The translations under genes and the position numbers were made by a program. Shown in pieces: positions 16,631 to 24,508 of a DNA stretch of 64,000 nt. Origin of the DNA: an uncultured Oscillospiraceae bacterium (lineage in GTDB: Bacteria > Bacillota > Clostridia > Oscillospirales > Oscillospiraceae). The first letter of the stretch is position 1, and each line of letters begins with the position of its first letter. The stretch covers positions 1-64,000 of the forward strand of contig CAKTOB010000006.1 of NCBI GenBank assembly GCA_934589525.1. Direction: 5' to 3'. The notes beneath the pieces were generated by a model that saw nothing but the letters and a program-made list of their open reading frames with translations, had not been told where the DNA came from and did no database searches.

Positions 16631-17542
16631 TTATACATCTGCCCGGGGTTTGTCCGAAAGAAATGTCTCTCCCCGCTCCCGGACCAGCATGGGGGTCATC
16701 ATGGGGGCACCCATGATCTGCACAAAGCGCTGGCATTTTACTAAGAAGGCATAGTAGATGTTTTTCCCGCAGCCAAGCAAGGTTTCCACATTGCCCATGC
16801 CCTTGGAAAGGATCAGGTCGGCAGACTCAAAAGCTTCCTTGGCTTCCGCCCCCAGCAGCTCCGGCACGGTGCCCGCCACCAGGTTGCCGTTGTCGATGAC
16901 GGGGAAGGTAAGCCCCACGGCCCGGGCATCGGCCCGGGTGGCATCGTTGGCGGCAATGCCGCCCCGGACGCAGAAGGTGATCTGCAAACCGGGGTAGGCC
17001 TTTTGAATGGTCTCGGCAAAAATCTGGTCAAAGCCGATCTCCCCGGCGTTGTCCGTCAGATAGAGCAAGGTTCCGGCGCTGTCTAAATCTTTCCGGAAGT
17101 GCCGGTAGGCCTGTTCGTCCACCTGAATATCCCGGGCCCCCTCCAGCATTTGCCCCAGGGTCTCAAAGCTGACTTTCCCTTGCAGGGCGGAAAAATCCAG
17201 GTAGTTGCCCAGAATGGCAAATTGCAGCCCGGCATACACCGGGTCTTCCGCCGCCCCGGTCTCTTTCCGCACCCGGTCCATCTGGGACAGGGCGAAGGCG
17301 TTGGAGGTCTCCTTTTCCTGGGCGTAGCGGTCTAAATCCAGGCCGTACATCTCATGGAGCAGTTGGTTGAGCCCCGGGCCCACGGCAGGGGAGGGGGCGC
17401 TGGCCGGCAGGCTCAAGGACAGCTCCATCCACCGGCGCATAAACGCCGTATTTTTTGCTTCATCCTGGGAAAGGCCCCGGACCAGTTCCAGGTTCCGGCG
17501 GAACTGGCACTCCAGGCACCCGGTGTCCATGGCGATGCTCAT
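16631..17542 (-). CDS. DUF89/ARMT1-like metal-dependent phosphatase
   Basis: 303-residue member of the DUF89 damage-control phosphatase family, metal-dependent enzymes that dephosphorylate sugar phosphates or damaged metabolites. N-terminal CLECQFRRNLE, central YLTDNAGEIGFDQ with candidate metal-binding Asp/Asn, and DLILSKGMGN near the C-terminal third. ATG overlaps the stop of the HAD phosphatase by four bases, so the two are coupled. Substrate not assigned. Confidence 0.85.
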   Translation of the reverse strand: MSIAMDTGCLECQFRRNLELVRGLSQDEAKNTAFMRRWMELSLSLPASAPSPAVGPGLNQLLHEMYGLDLDRYAQEKETSNAFALSQMDRVRKETGAAEDPVYAGLQFAILGNYLDFSALQGKVSFETLGQMLEGARDIQVDEQAYRHFRKDLDSAGTLLYLTDNAGEIGFDQIFAETIQKAYPGLQITFCVRGGIAANDATRADARAVGLTFPVIDNGNLVAGTVPELLGAEAKEAFESADLILSKGMGNVETLLGCGKNIYYAFLVKCQRFVQIMGAPMMTPMLVRERGETFLSDKPRADV

Positions 17543-18174
17543 AGCTTTCCCTCCTGCTCCAGTGTGATCAGGTCTCCGATGGTCTCCAATTGAAAATCAT
17601 ACCGCTCCGGGTTTCCGAAGCCGTAGGCCGCCCAGGCAAAGGGAATGCCGGCCTTTTCCGTGGCCTCCAGATCCCCCTGGGTGTCGCCTACATAGAGGGC
17701 GGAGGGGATGTGGTGCTGCTCCATCAGCCGAAGGATGGTGGTACCCTTGTCCGTGCCCGTATCCCCGAAGCACAGGTGGCCGGAGAAGCAGTGGCGGATT
17801 TTCAGTTTTTCCATGCACAGCTCCGGGTAGCCCTTCTGGGCGTTGCTGACGATAAAAAGCCGGTGGGTCTTCTGAAGCTCCTCCAGAGTCTCCCGGACAC
17901 CGGGATAGCCGATGTGGCAGGGGTTTTCCTCCAGGTACCGGTTTTCCGTCTCCATGCACCGGTCCATCAGGGCGTAGCGCTCTTCGGGGGGCAATTCCCC
18001 GAACAGGGCATCCCCCAGCTCCGTCATGACCCGGCCAAACAGGGGCCGCAGGGCCTCGGCATCGGTGCAGAACCGGTCCAGGCCCTCTTTGCGCAGCTGG
18101 ATGTTATAGCCCTCGGCTACCAGAGCCCGGGAATCCCACAGCGTCCCGTCAATGTCAAAAATAATGCTCTCCAC
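17539..18174 (-). CDS. HAD-family phosphatase (phosphoglycolate phosphatase-like)
   Basis: HAD hydrolase: motif I DIDGTLWDS, motif II VSNAQKG, motif III Lys in TDKGTTI, motif IV YVGDTQGDLEA, and a helical cap between I and II. 211 residues. GTG start immediately after the udk stop, with AAAGGAG inside the udk end. Likely a small-molecule phosphatase; in an operon with uridine kinase and another phosphatase it may act on nucleotides or sugar phosphates, which is inference. Confidence 0.88.
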   Translation of the reverse strand: MESIIFDIDGTLWDSRALVAEGYNIQLRKEGLDRFCTDAEALRPLFGRVMTELGDALFGELPPEERYALMDRCMETENRYLEENPCHIGYPGVRETLEELQKTHRLFIVSNAQKGYPELCMEKLKIRHCFSGHLCFGDTGTDKGTTILRLMEQHHIPSALYVGDTQGDLEATEKAGIPFAWAAYGFGNPERYDFQLETIGDLITLEQEGKL

Positions 18175-18798
18175 TTAGGTCTCCTTTAAATGCCGGCGGA
18201 TGCGGCTGACGATCATGTCCAGAGCCACCACGTTTTTGCCTCCCTCCGGCACCACCAGATGGGCATACTTCTTGCTGGGCTCCACATATTGCTCATGCAT
18301 GGGCTTGACGGTCTGCTGGTACTGGTCCAGCACGCTCTCCAGGGACCTGCCCCGCTGGGTCACGTCCCGGCGGATCCGGCGGCACAGCCGGATGTCCGCA
18401 TCGGAGTCCACAAAGATCCGCACGTCCATCAGGTCCCGCAGCTCCTGATTTTCAAAAATCAGGATGCCCTCCACGATGATGACCTTCCGGGGCTCAATGT
18501 GAATGGTCTCCTCGCTGCGGTTGTGGACGGTGAAGTCATACACCGGGCACTCGATTGCGTGGCCATGGCGGAGCTGGTCTAAGTGGTAGACCATCAAACT
18601 CGTGTCAAAGGCCCCGGGCTCGTCATAGTTCAGGCGGCTCCGTTCCTCGTAGCTCAGCTCGTCGTGGCGCTTATAATAGTTGTCGTGGCTTAATACCGTC
18701 ACGTCGTTTTCAATATTGGCGATCAAATTTTTCATCAATGTGGTCTTACCGCTGGCAGAGCCTCCGGCAATGCCGATGACCAGGATCTCATTCTCCAT
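18175..18798 (-). CDS. udk: Uridine kinase
   Basis: Phosphorylates uridine and cytidine in pyrimidine salvage. P-loop GIAGGSASGKTT at the N-terminus, DNYYKRHDELSYEERSRLNY and DEPGAFD substrate segments, VEGILIFE. 207 residues, normal for the family. The ATG at 18798 is the family start; it overlaps murI by 11 bases, and the frame extension upstream lies inside murI. Confidence 0.96.
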   Translation of the reverse strand: MENEILVIGIAGGSASGKTTLMKNLIANIENDVTVLSHDNYYKRHDELSYEERSRLNYDEPGAFDTSLMVYHLDQLRHGHAIECPVYDFTVHNRSEETIHIEPRKVIIVEGILIFENQELRDLMDVRIFVDSDADIRLCRRIRRDVTQRGRSLESVLDQYQQTVKPMHEQYVEPSKKYAHLVVPEGGKNVVALDMIVSRIRRHLKET

Positions 18799-19585
18799 GG
18801 TCCGCCTCCTTGTTTCTTTGATTCCCTTCCAGCAGCCGCCAGGACAGCCGGAGGATCTCCGGGGAGTTCCGACTGTTTTCGATAATGACCTCTCCCGGGC
18901 CCTGCCGCAGCAGGTCCTTTTCCGCCAGCCGTCTGCGGGTCTCCCGGGCGGTGCCGTCGCCGCCGTCCAGAATGTCCACCTGGCCCCCCAGGATTCTCCC
19001 GATGGTGTGGGAGGCAAAGGGATAGTGGGTGCAGCCCAGCACCAGGGCATCCAGCCGCCCCCGGTAGGGCACGAACAGCCGCTGGAGCATGTCCACCGTC
19101 CGCCGGGTGTCCACCCGTCCGGCCTCTACGATCTCCACCAGCCTGGGGGCGGGGATCTTAAAAATGTCGCACCGGGTCTCATAGCGCCGCAGGAGCCGGG
19201 AGAATTTTTCCTCCCCCAGGGTCATGGGCGTGGCCATGACCCCGATGCCGCCCCCGGGATACCGGTCCGCCGCCAGCTTCAGGGCCGGTTCAATGCCCAC
19301 GATGATGAGATCCGGATATTTTTCCCGCAGTTCTCCGATGGCCGCGGAGGTGGCGGTGTTGCAGGCCACCACCAGGGCCTTGAGCCCATGGCCCATGAGC
19401 CGGTCCACCGCCGCAAAGGTCAGCCGCTGGACCTCCGGCTTGGTGCGGATGCCGTAAGGGGCATTGGCGGAGTCTCCGAAATAATAAAATTTTTCCTCGG
19501 GCATGACCCGCCGCAGATGCCGCAGCACGCTGATGCCGCCCACGCCCGAGTCAATGACCCCAATATAATCTTCTTTGGTATTCAT
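18788..19585 (-). CDS. murI: Glutamate racemase
   Basis: Makes D-glutamate for peptidoglycan. Both catalytic Cys motifs are present: VVACNTATSAA and VLGCTHYPF; the N-terminus IGVIDSGVGGISVL with the catalytic Asp is intact. 265 residues. First gene of a four-gene operon murI-udk-HAD-DUF89 with overlapping or abutting ends. Confidence 0.97.
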   Translation of the reverse strand: MNTKEDYIGVIDSGVGGISVLRHLRRVMPEEKFYYFGDSANAPYGIRTKPEVQRLTFAAVDRLMGHGLKALVVACNTATSAAIGELREKYPDLIIVGIEPALKLAADRYPGGGIGVMATPMTLGEEKFSRLLRRYETRCDIFKIPAPRLVEIVEAGRVDTRRTVDMLQRLFVPYRGRLDALVLGCTHYPFASHTIGRILGGQVDILDGGDGTARETRRRLAEKDLLRQGPGEVIIENSRNSPEILRLSWRLLEGNQRNKEADHGE

Positions 19586-19643
19586 GGTTCCACCTGCTTG
19601 GCCTTGGTATTTTTGTATGTTGTCAGTGGACTCTACAGATGTA

Positions 19644-19672
19644 ATTATACCAAAGGAAAGCCCCGATTGCAA
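19644..19672 (-). promoter_or_regulatory. murI operon promoter
   Basis: TTGCAA-N17-TATAAT on the minus strand. Confidence 0.8.
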
Positions 19673-19727
19673 GGCCCTGGTTCCGGGCTTCCCGGAAGAA
19701 AAAAGGAAGAAAATGGGTAAATTTTCC

Positions 19728-19756
19728 TTGCCTTTTTTCCGTTTTTGGACTATAGT
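19728..19756 (+). promoter_or_regulatory. CDF transporter promoter
   Basis: TTGCCT-N17-TATAGT, diverging from the murI promoter 56 bases away. Confidence 0.7.
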
Positions 19757-19774
19757 ATAGAGAAAGAAAACAAT

Positions 19775-19820
19775 GCAACACCGCGTAGGGACTGTATCCC
19801 GGCGGTGCTGCTTCTATTTT
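19775..19820 (+). promoter_or_regulatory. Terminator-like hairpin in the CDF leader
   Basis: GCAACACCGC pairs with GCGGTGCTGC (one mismatch) and is followed by TTCTATTTTT, all between the promoter and the start codon. It looks like an intrinsic terminator in the 5' leader and so may attenuate transcription; no known metal riboswitch is recognised. Confidence 0.6.
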
Positions 19821-19834
19821 TGGGGGAATTTGTT

Positions 19835-21007
19835 ATGACTAACTGGCTGTTACGGGCCTTTGTAAAAAACACCGACCACCCGGAAGACCCGAAGGTTCGG
19901 GCAAATGTCGGCCGGATGGCGGGCATCGTGGGCGTCGTGTGCAACTGTCTGCTGTTTGTGGGAAAGCTTCTGGTGGGTCTTCTGACCAAGTCCGTCTCCA
20001 TCACCGCCGATGCCATGAACAACCTGTCCGATGCCACCAGCTCCGTTGTGACCATGCTGGGCTTCCAGCTGGCGGAGCGTCCCGCAGACGAGGACCATCC
20101 CTTCGGCCACGCCCGGTATGAATACCTGTCGGGCCTTGCGGTGTCCGCCCTGATCCTCATCATCGGCGTGGAGCTGGGGAAATCCTCTCTGGAGAAGATC
20201 ATCCACCCCGCCGCCGTGGAATTTTCCTGGGTCTCCGTAGGGGTGCTGCTGGCCTCCATCGCCGTAAAGCTCTGGATGGCCGCCTTCAACGTGGCCTTAA
20301 GTAAGAAGATCCAGTCCGCCACCCTGATGGCCACCGCCGCGGACAGCCGCAACGACGTGATCACCACCGCCGCCGTGCTGGTGGCGGCCCTGGTGGAGCA
20401 TTTTACGGCCTTGCAGGTGGATGGTTACATGGGCCTGGCGGTCTCCGCCTTCATCCTCTACAGCGGCGTGGGCCTGGCAAAAGACACCATTTCCCCCTTG
20501 CTTGGGGAAAACGCCGACCCGGAGCTCCGGGAGAAGATCGTGGACTACATCCGGGAAAACCCCAAGGTCCTGGGCTTCCACGACCTGATGGTCCACGACT
20601 ACGGCCCCGGCCAGCGGTTTGCCAGCCTCCATGTGGAAATGGACAGCCGGGAAGACCCTATGGAGTGCCACGAGATCATTGACGACCTGGAGCGGGAGTG
20701 CCTGAAAAGCCACGGCGTTCACCTGGTCATCCACTACGACCCGGTGGTCACCGACGACCCGGAGCTGGACCGGATGCACGTCCGCATCGAGCAGATCCTT
20801 CACACCATCGACCTCCGCCTGGGCATCCACGACTTCCGCATGGTCCCCGGCAAGGAACATACCAACCTGATTTTCGACATCGTCCTCCCCTCGGACCTCC
20901 GGGGCCAGGAAGAAAAAATCCAGGAAACCCTCTCCCGGGAGCTGAACACCGACAGCCCCATTACCTATTACCCCGTCATCACCTTCGACCAGAGCAGCTT
21001 TAATTAG
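19835..21007 (+). CDS. Cation diffusion facilitator family transporter
   Basis: Zn/Fe/Mn-type efflux protein (DMT-fold CDF dimer) in the cytoplasmic membrane. Six hydrophobic helices in the first 230 residues carry the metal motifs ITADAMNNLSDA and HPFGHARYEYL, and AADSRNDV in the fifth helix; the cytoplasmic CTD follows, with an extra C-terminal HxH-type region. 390 residues. The ATG at 19835 is preceded by GGGGGAA. The leader hairpin suggests regulated expression. Confidence 0.9.
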   Translation: MTNWLLRAFVKNTDHPEDPKVRANVGRMAGIVGVVCNCLLFVGKLLVGLLTKSVSITADAMNNLSDATSSVVTMLGFQLAERPADEDHPFGHARYEYLSGLAVSALILIIGVELGKSSLEKIIHPAAVEFSWVSVGVLLASIAVKLWMAAFNVALSKKIQSATLMATAADSRNDVITTAAVLVAALVEHFTALQVDGYMGLAVSAFILYSGVGLAKDTISPLLGENADPELREKIVDYIRENPKVLGFHDLMVHDYGPGQRFASLHVEMDSREDPMECHEIIDDLERECLKSHGVHLVIHYDPVVTDDPELDRMHVRIEQILHTIDLRLGIHDFRMVPGKEHTNLIFDIVLPSDLRGQEEKIQETLSRELNTDSPITYYPVITFDQSSFN

Positions 21008-21140
21008 AGAATTGACAATTGACAATTTTTGGGGGGACCAACGGTACCACGCAATGTAGCGGCGATGATTCATCGCCATCCGGCCCCAGGGGCCGGCATC
21101 GTGGTACATTTGAATTTGTAACAACATCATAAAAAAACGT

Positions 21141-21261
21141 TGTCATTCCGACCGAGCAGAGCGAGCGGAGGAATCTACTCAAGTGGCAAAAAGAACCTGC
21201 GTAAGGTGAAGCTTGCAACTTGAGTAGATTCCTCCGCTCGTTTCACTCGGTCGGGATGACA
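21141..21261. repeat. TGTCAT element copy 1
   Basis: About 120-bp inverted repeat with TGTCATTCCGACCGAGC and GCTCGTTTCACTCGGTCGGGATGACA-type arms; inner part ACTCAAGTGGC...AACTTGAGTAGA is itself an inverted repeat. Confidence 0.9.
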
Positions 21262-21581
21262 TGTCGGTAGGTGGTTCCATTCAACCGCACAGGTTGTAAT
21301 CGAAACGTAGCGGGCGGCAGATTGCCGCCCCTACATTAAAAAATGTTTCGTTTCTATTTAAATTTGGTGTGCCCATGCTTATATTATGTTCAAAAAATGT
21401 GAAAAACATTGTACATTGACGTAGGGGCGGCTACCAGCCGCCCGCCACGTTGCAAATATAACCTGTGTGGGTGAATGATACCACGCAATACACGGTACAC
21501 CCAATGTAGCGGCGATGATTCATCGCCACATGCAACGTAACGAATAGAACCCGTGTAGCCAAACAAAACCACCTACCGATA

Positions 21582-21704
21582 TGTCATTCCGAGGGAGCGA
21601 AGCGAGTCGAGGAATCTTCCCAAGTGGCAAGCTTTACCTTGTGTTGGTTATTCTCGCTACTTGGGAAGATCCCTCCACTCCATTTCATTTCGGTCGGGAT
21701 GACA
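21582..21704. repeat. TGTCAT element copy 2
   Basis: Same arms; ends lie inside an extended CGATATGTCAT...ATGACATATCG match. Confidence 0.88.
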
Positions 21705-21831
21705 TATCGATAGGTAATACCATTCAACCACACAGGTTGTACTCGAAACGTGGCGGGCGGCTATATTAAATTCATCCCGAAGGGATACAACAATTGTCAA
21801 TTGTCCATTGTCAATTGTCAATTTTTCCCTT

Positions 21832-23139
21832 TTACCGTGTCAGTTCGCCCAGAACGCCGTCTTCGAAGAGGGCGGTGATCTTCACGGGGCGGACCTGGTT
21901 GTGAAGGTTCTCTCCCTTGGCGTAGACCCGGATGGAGTTGGGGGCGTGGCCGGTGTAGAGGCCCTGCTGGATCTCCTCGAAGAGCACCGCCTGGGTGGTG
22001 CCGATCATGTTTTGCCGGTAGGCATCGCTCATCTCCTGGGCCACGGCGATGGCCCGGCGGCTGCGTTCTTCTTTGACGGCGTTGCCCAGCTGGCCGGGCA
22101 TGGTGTCGGCGGGGGTGCCGGGGCGGCGGGAGTAGGGGAAGATGTGCATATCCGCAAAGGCGCACTTCCGGATGAAGGAAAGGCTCTCTTCAAATTCCTC
22201 CTGGGTCTCTCCGGGGAAGGCCACGATCATGTCCGTGGTGACGGCACAGTCCGGAAAATACTCCCGCAGCAGACGCACACTTTCATAATACCGGGCGGTA
22301 TCGTATTTCCGGCGCATTCTCTCTAAAACGGTGTCGCAGCCGGATTGCATACTCAGGTGGAACTGGGGGCACAGGTTGGGGAAATCTGCCAGGGCACGGC
22401 AAAAATCCTCCGTCACCACCCGGGGCTCCAGGCTGCCCAGGCGGATGCGGATGTCCGGCACCTGGCGGCACAGTTCCTCGATCAGGGTCTGGAGCTTCGG
22501 CTTTCCCGGCAGGTCCACGCCCCAGCTGGCGATCTCAATGCCGGTGAGGACGATCTCCCGATAGCCCTGCGCCGCCAGCTCCCGGGCCTGCTCCAGAGCC
22601 GTCTCCAAGGGGGCGGAGCGGACGGGGCCCCGGGTGTAGGGGATGATGCAGTAGGTGCAGAAATTCACGCAGCCGTCCTGGACCTTCAGCATGGCCCGGG
22701 TCCGGGTCTCCAGGCCGCCGGCGGGCAGCAGCTCAAATTCCCGGCGACGCAGGGCATTGTCCAGGGTATCCTCATGGGCTTTTCCCTCCAGGGCCGCCAG
22801 AAGGTTGTCCAAAAATTCCTGCCGTCCTCCGGAGCCTCCCAGAACGTCCACCCCCAGGGCCTTCACGGCCTCCGGGTCGTGCTGGGTATAGCAGCCGCAG
22901 ACCCCGATGACGGCGGCGGGATTCTCCCGGCGGCACCGGCGGATGATGGCCCGGTTCTTCTTATCCGCCACGGCGGTGACGGAGCAGGTATTGATCACAT
23001 AGGCATCGCATTTTTCATCAAAACGCCCCAGGCTGTGGCCCGCGGCCCGGAGCAGATGCTCCATGGCCTGGGTTTCGTATTGATTTGTCTTGCATCCCAG
23101 TGTGTAAAAGGCAATTCGCATCTTTGTAAAATTCGCCAA
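21832..23139 (-). CDS. mtaB: tRNA t6A37 methylthiotransferase MtaB
   Basis: Radical-SAM enzyme that converts t6A to ms2t6A at position 37 of ANN-decoding tRNAs. The UPF0004 domain has cysteines in TLGCKTNQYET, NTCSVT and GVCGCY for the auxiliary Fe-S cluster; the radical-SAM motif is CVNFCTYCIIPYTRGP; the TRAM domain is C-terminal. 435 residues with the TTG start at 23139 (AAAGGAG 11 bases upstream); the family-like ATG at 23121 lacks a clear ribosome site and is the alternative. Confidence 0.94.
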   Translation of the reverse strand: MANFTKMRIAFYTLGCKTNQYETQAMEHLLRAAGHSLGRFDEKCDAYVINTCSVTAVADKKNRAIIRRCRRENPAAVIGVCGCYTQHDPEAVKALGVDVLGGSGGRQEFLDNLLAALEGKAHEDTLDNALRRREFELLPAGGLETRTRAMLKVQDGCVNFCTYCIIPYTRGPVRSAPLETALEQARELAAQGYREIVLTGIEIASWGVDLPGKPKLQTLIEELCRQVPDIRIRLGSLEPRVVTEDFCRALADFPNLCPQFHLSMQSGCDTVLERMRRKYDTARYYESVRLLREYFPDCAVTTDMIVAFPGETQEEFEESLSFIRKCAFADMHIFPYSRRPGTPADTMPGQLGNAVKEERSRRAIAVAQEMSDAYRQNMIGTTQAVLFEEIQQGLYTGHAPNSIRVYAKGENLHNQVRPVKITALFEDGVLGELTR

Positions 23140-23180
23140 TTTTTAAGGCGCTCCTTTGTCATTATTAGCCAAACCGACAA

Positions 23181-23209
23181 TTGCATTTCATGCAGAATAT
23201 TGGTATAAT
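23181..23209 (+). promoter_or_regulatory. Promoter of the HPr-like gene
   Basis: TTGCAT-N17-TATAAT. Confidence 0.7.
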
Positions 23210-23292
23210 GGTTGCATATTTTTTAAATATTTCTTGATTAGAGTATATTATACACGATAACCCGGCGCTTGTACAGTCACAGGAGGCGAATT

Positions 23293-23529
23293 ATGCAGGA
23301 ATTTATCGTCCATCTCCGTTCCGCATTGGATGTCAATGAATTTGTTGCATTGGCCGCGCCTCTGTGTGCCGTGGCCCTGTCTGACAACCTGCGCAGCGTG
23401 GACGGCAAGAACTTCATGGAGATTTTCTGCCTCCAGCTCCCGGGCCCTCTCACTGTAACCGCCTCCGGCACAGAGGAACAATGCCGTGCCTTCAAAGAAG
23501 GCTGCGGCAAATTCATGGGCACCCACTAA
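23293..23529 (+). CDS. HPr-like protein lacking the phosphorylatable His
   Basis: 78 residues with the overall layout of the HPr fold: LDVNEFVALAAPLC helix, SVDGKNFMEIFCLQLPGPLTV around the regulatory-Ser region, and a C-terminal helix. The active-site His of HPr is absent and the Ser46 position is not obvious, so it cannot be a classical PTS phosphocarrier. Such variants recur in Clostridia, role unclear. AGGAGG 6 bases before the ATG fixes the start; it has its own promoter and terminator. Confidence 0.7.
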   Translation: MQEFIVHLRSALDVNEFVALAAPLCAVALSDNLRSVDGKNFMEIFCLQLPGPLTVTASGTEEQCRAFKEGCGKFMGTH

Positions 23530-23545
23530 ATACGGCTCTAGCAGC

Positions 23546-23578
23546 ACCGTCCCGGGAATACCTGGGGCGGTTTTTTTT
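23546..23578 (+). terminator. Terminator of the HPr-like gene
   Basis: ACCGTCCC...GGGGCGGT stem followed by eight T. Confidence 0.85.
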
Positions 23579-23582
23579 CGAT

Positions 23583-23629
23583 AAAAAGCCAGTCGAGACC
23601 CCCTTGCAAGAGTCCCGGCCGGCTTTTTT
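23583..23629 (-). terminator. Terminator of the PrsW region
   Basis: AAAAAGCC/GGCTTTTTT outer stem with an imperfect inner stem, directly after the PrsW frame. Confidence 0.65.
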
Positions 23630-24338
23630 CAGTCAATATACTGGTCCTCCCGGGAAAGCTTTTTGATCTTGCGGGAGGTAATAACAAAGAGAAGGACCAC
23701 GAAAATCAGGAACAGCCACTCGGAGCCGCCAACATCCGAGGAGGCAATATAGTCGTAAATGCCGTGGACGATCATGGGAATCAATACTGCCAGGCGGCGG
23801 CAGGTTTTGCTTTCTTTGGGGTAGCCGTAGTTTTCATACCGCTTGGCCATGCCGTAGTAAGCCCCCATGATGACACCGAAGCAGGCGTGGCCGGGGACGG
23901 CGGTAAGGGCCCGGACCATGGCGGTGCCCAGGCCGTACATGGCCACATACCCGATGTTTTCCCACAAGGCAAAGCCCAAGGACACGCTGACGGCGTAGAC
24001 CACCCCGTCAAACTGGCAGTTAAAGGCCGGGGAACGCCAGGTCCGGCGCTTCAGCACCAGGTACTTAAAGCCCTCTTCCGATAGGCCCACCACGATAAAA
24101 TAATGATGACCCGGTAAACAGCACTGTCCTCCGGCCACAGGCCCTCCAGCAGGGCCTCTCCCAGTTCCTCGGTGAACACCGCCAGAGAGGTGGCGATGAT
24201 GCCCCGGACCACCAGGCCCAGCAGCAGCCCCCAGGGTTCCTTATCCAGCTTGTCCGCCCGGTTTACCTGGATCAGCAGGAAAATGGCGGGGATCACCGCA
24301 GCGGCGATCAGAATGGGGTCGGCATCGTAAAAGAGCAT
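23629..24338 (-). pseudogene. prsW: PrsW-family intramembrane protease, frameshifted
   Basis: The N-terminal part (MLFYDADPILIAAAVIPAIF... to SAVYRVIII) is in one frame and the rest (FIVVGLSEEGFKYLVLKR... to the end) in the next. Together they make an ordinary PrsW of about 236 residues with the EExxK motif, FDGVVYAVSVSLGFALWEN and a late HGIYDY. The break is at about 24095-24103, where the addition of one base in ATCATTATTTTATCG restores the reading. GGAGG precedes the ATG at 24338. PrsW relatives cut anti-sigma factors. It may be a true pseudogene or a sequencing error in a short homopolymer. Confidence 0.8.
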
Positions 24339-24339
24339 G

Positions 24340-24507
24340 TTACGCCTCCAGTTTCTCCCGGATCTCGGCAGCGATCTGGCAGTCTGCCTCATAGGGGCAG
24401 GTGCCAAAATTGCAGTCTACATCAAATTCCTCTTTGTTTTCCATTTCCAGCAGCACCCGGCGGCTCTGGTCCTGGCAGCGGCAATAGCCGGAAAGAAAGT
24501 ATTCCAT
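24340..24507 (-). CDS. Small cysteine-rich protein, 55 residues
   Basis: MEYFLSGYCRCQDQSRRVLL... with five cysteines, the last three spaced as DCNFGTCPYEADC, suggestive of metal binding. AGGAGG-like sequence formed by the end of the amylase gene lies at the right distance, and the stop abuts the PrsW start, so the three genes form one operon. No characterised family is recognised. Confidence 0.7.
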   Translation of the reverse strand: MEYFLSGYCRCQDQSRRVLLEMENKEEFDVDCNFGTCPYEADCQIAAEIREKLEA

Positions 24508-24508
24508 A

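Larger units (their letters stand above)
21010..21825. repeat. Intergenic mosaic repeat array 3
   Basis: About 800 bases with no supported gene. A TTGACAA array (21010-21030) abuts the CDF stop and an inverted one (21792-21825) abuts mtaB. Between them are two TGTCAT elements, several GGCGATGATTCATCGCC palindromes and GGGGCGGCTACCAGCCGCCC-type palindromes, plus a small A+T-rich unique piece (about 21340-21415). Confidence 0.88.

Noticed and set aside
21010..21825. CRISPR array or insertion sequence in the large repeat gaps
   Set aside because: Repeats are palindromic mosaics of unequal spacing and no transposase gene is present in any of them.
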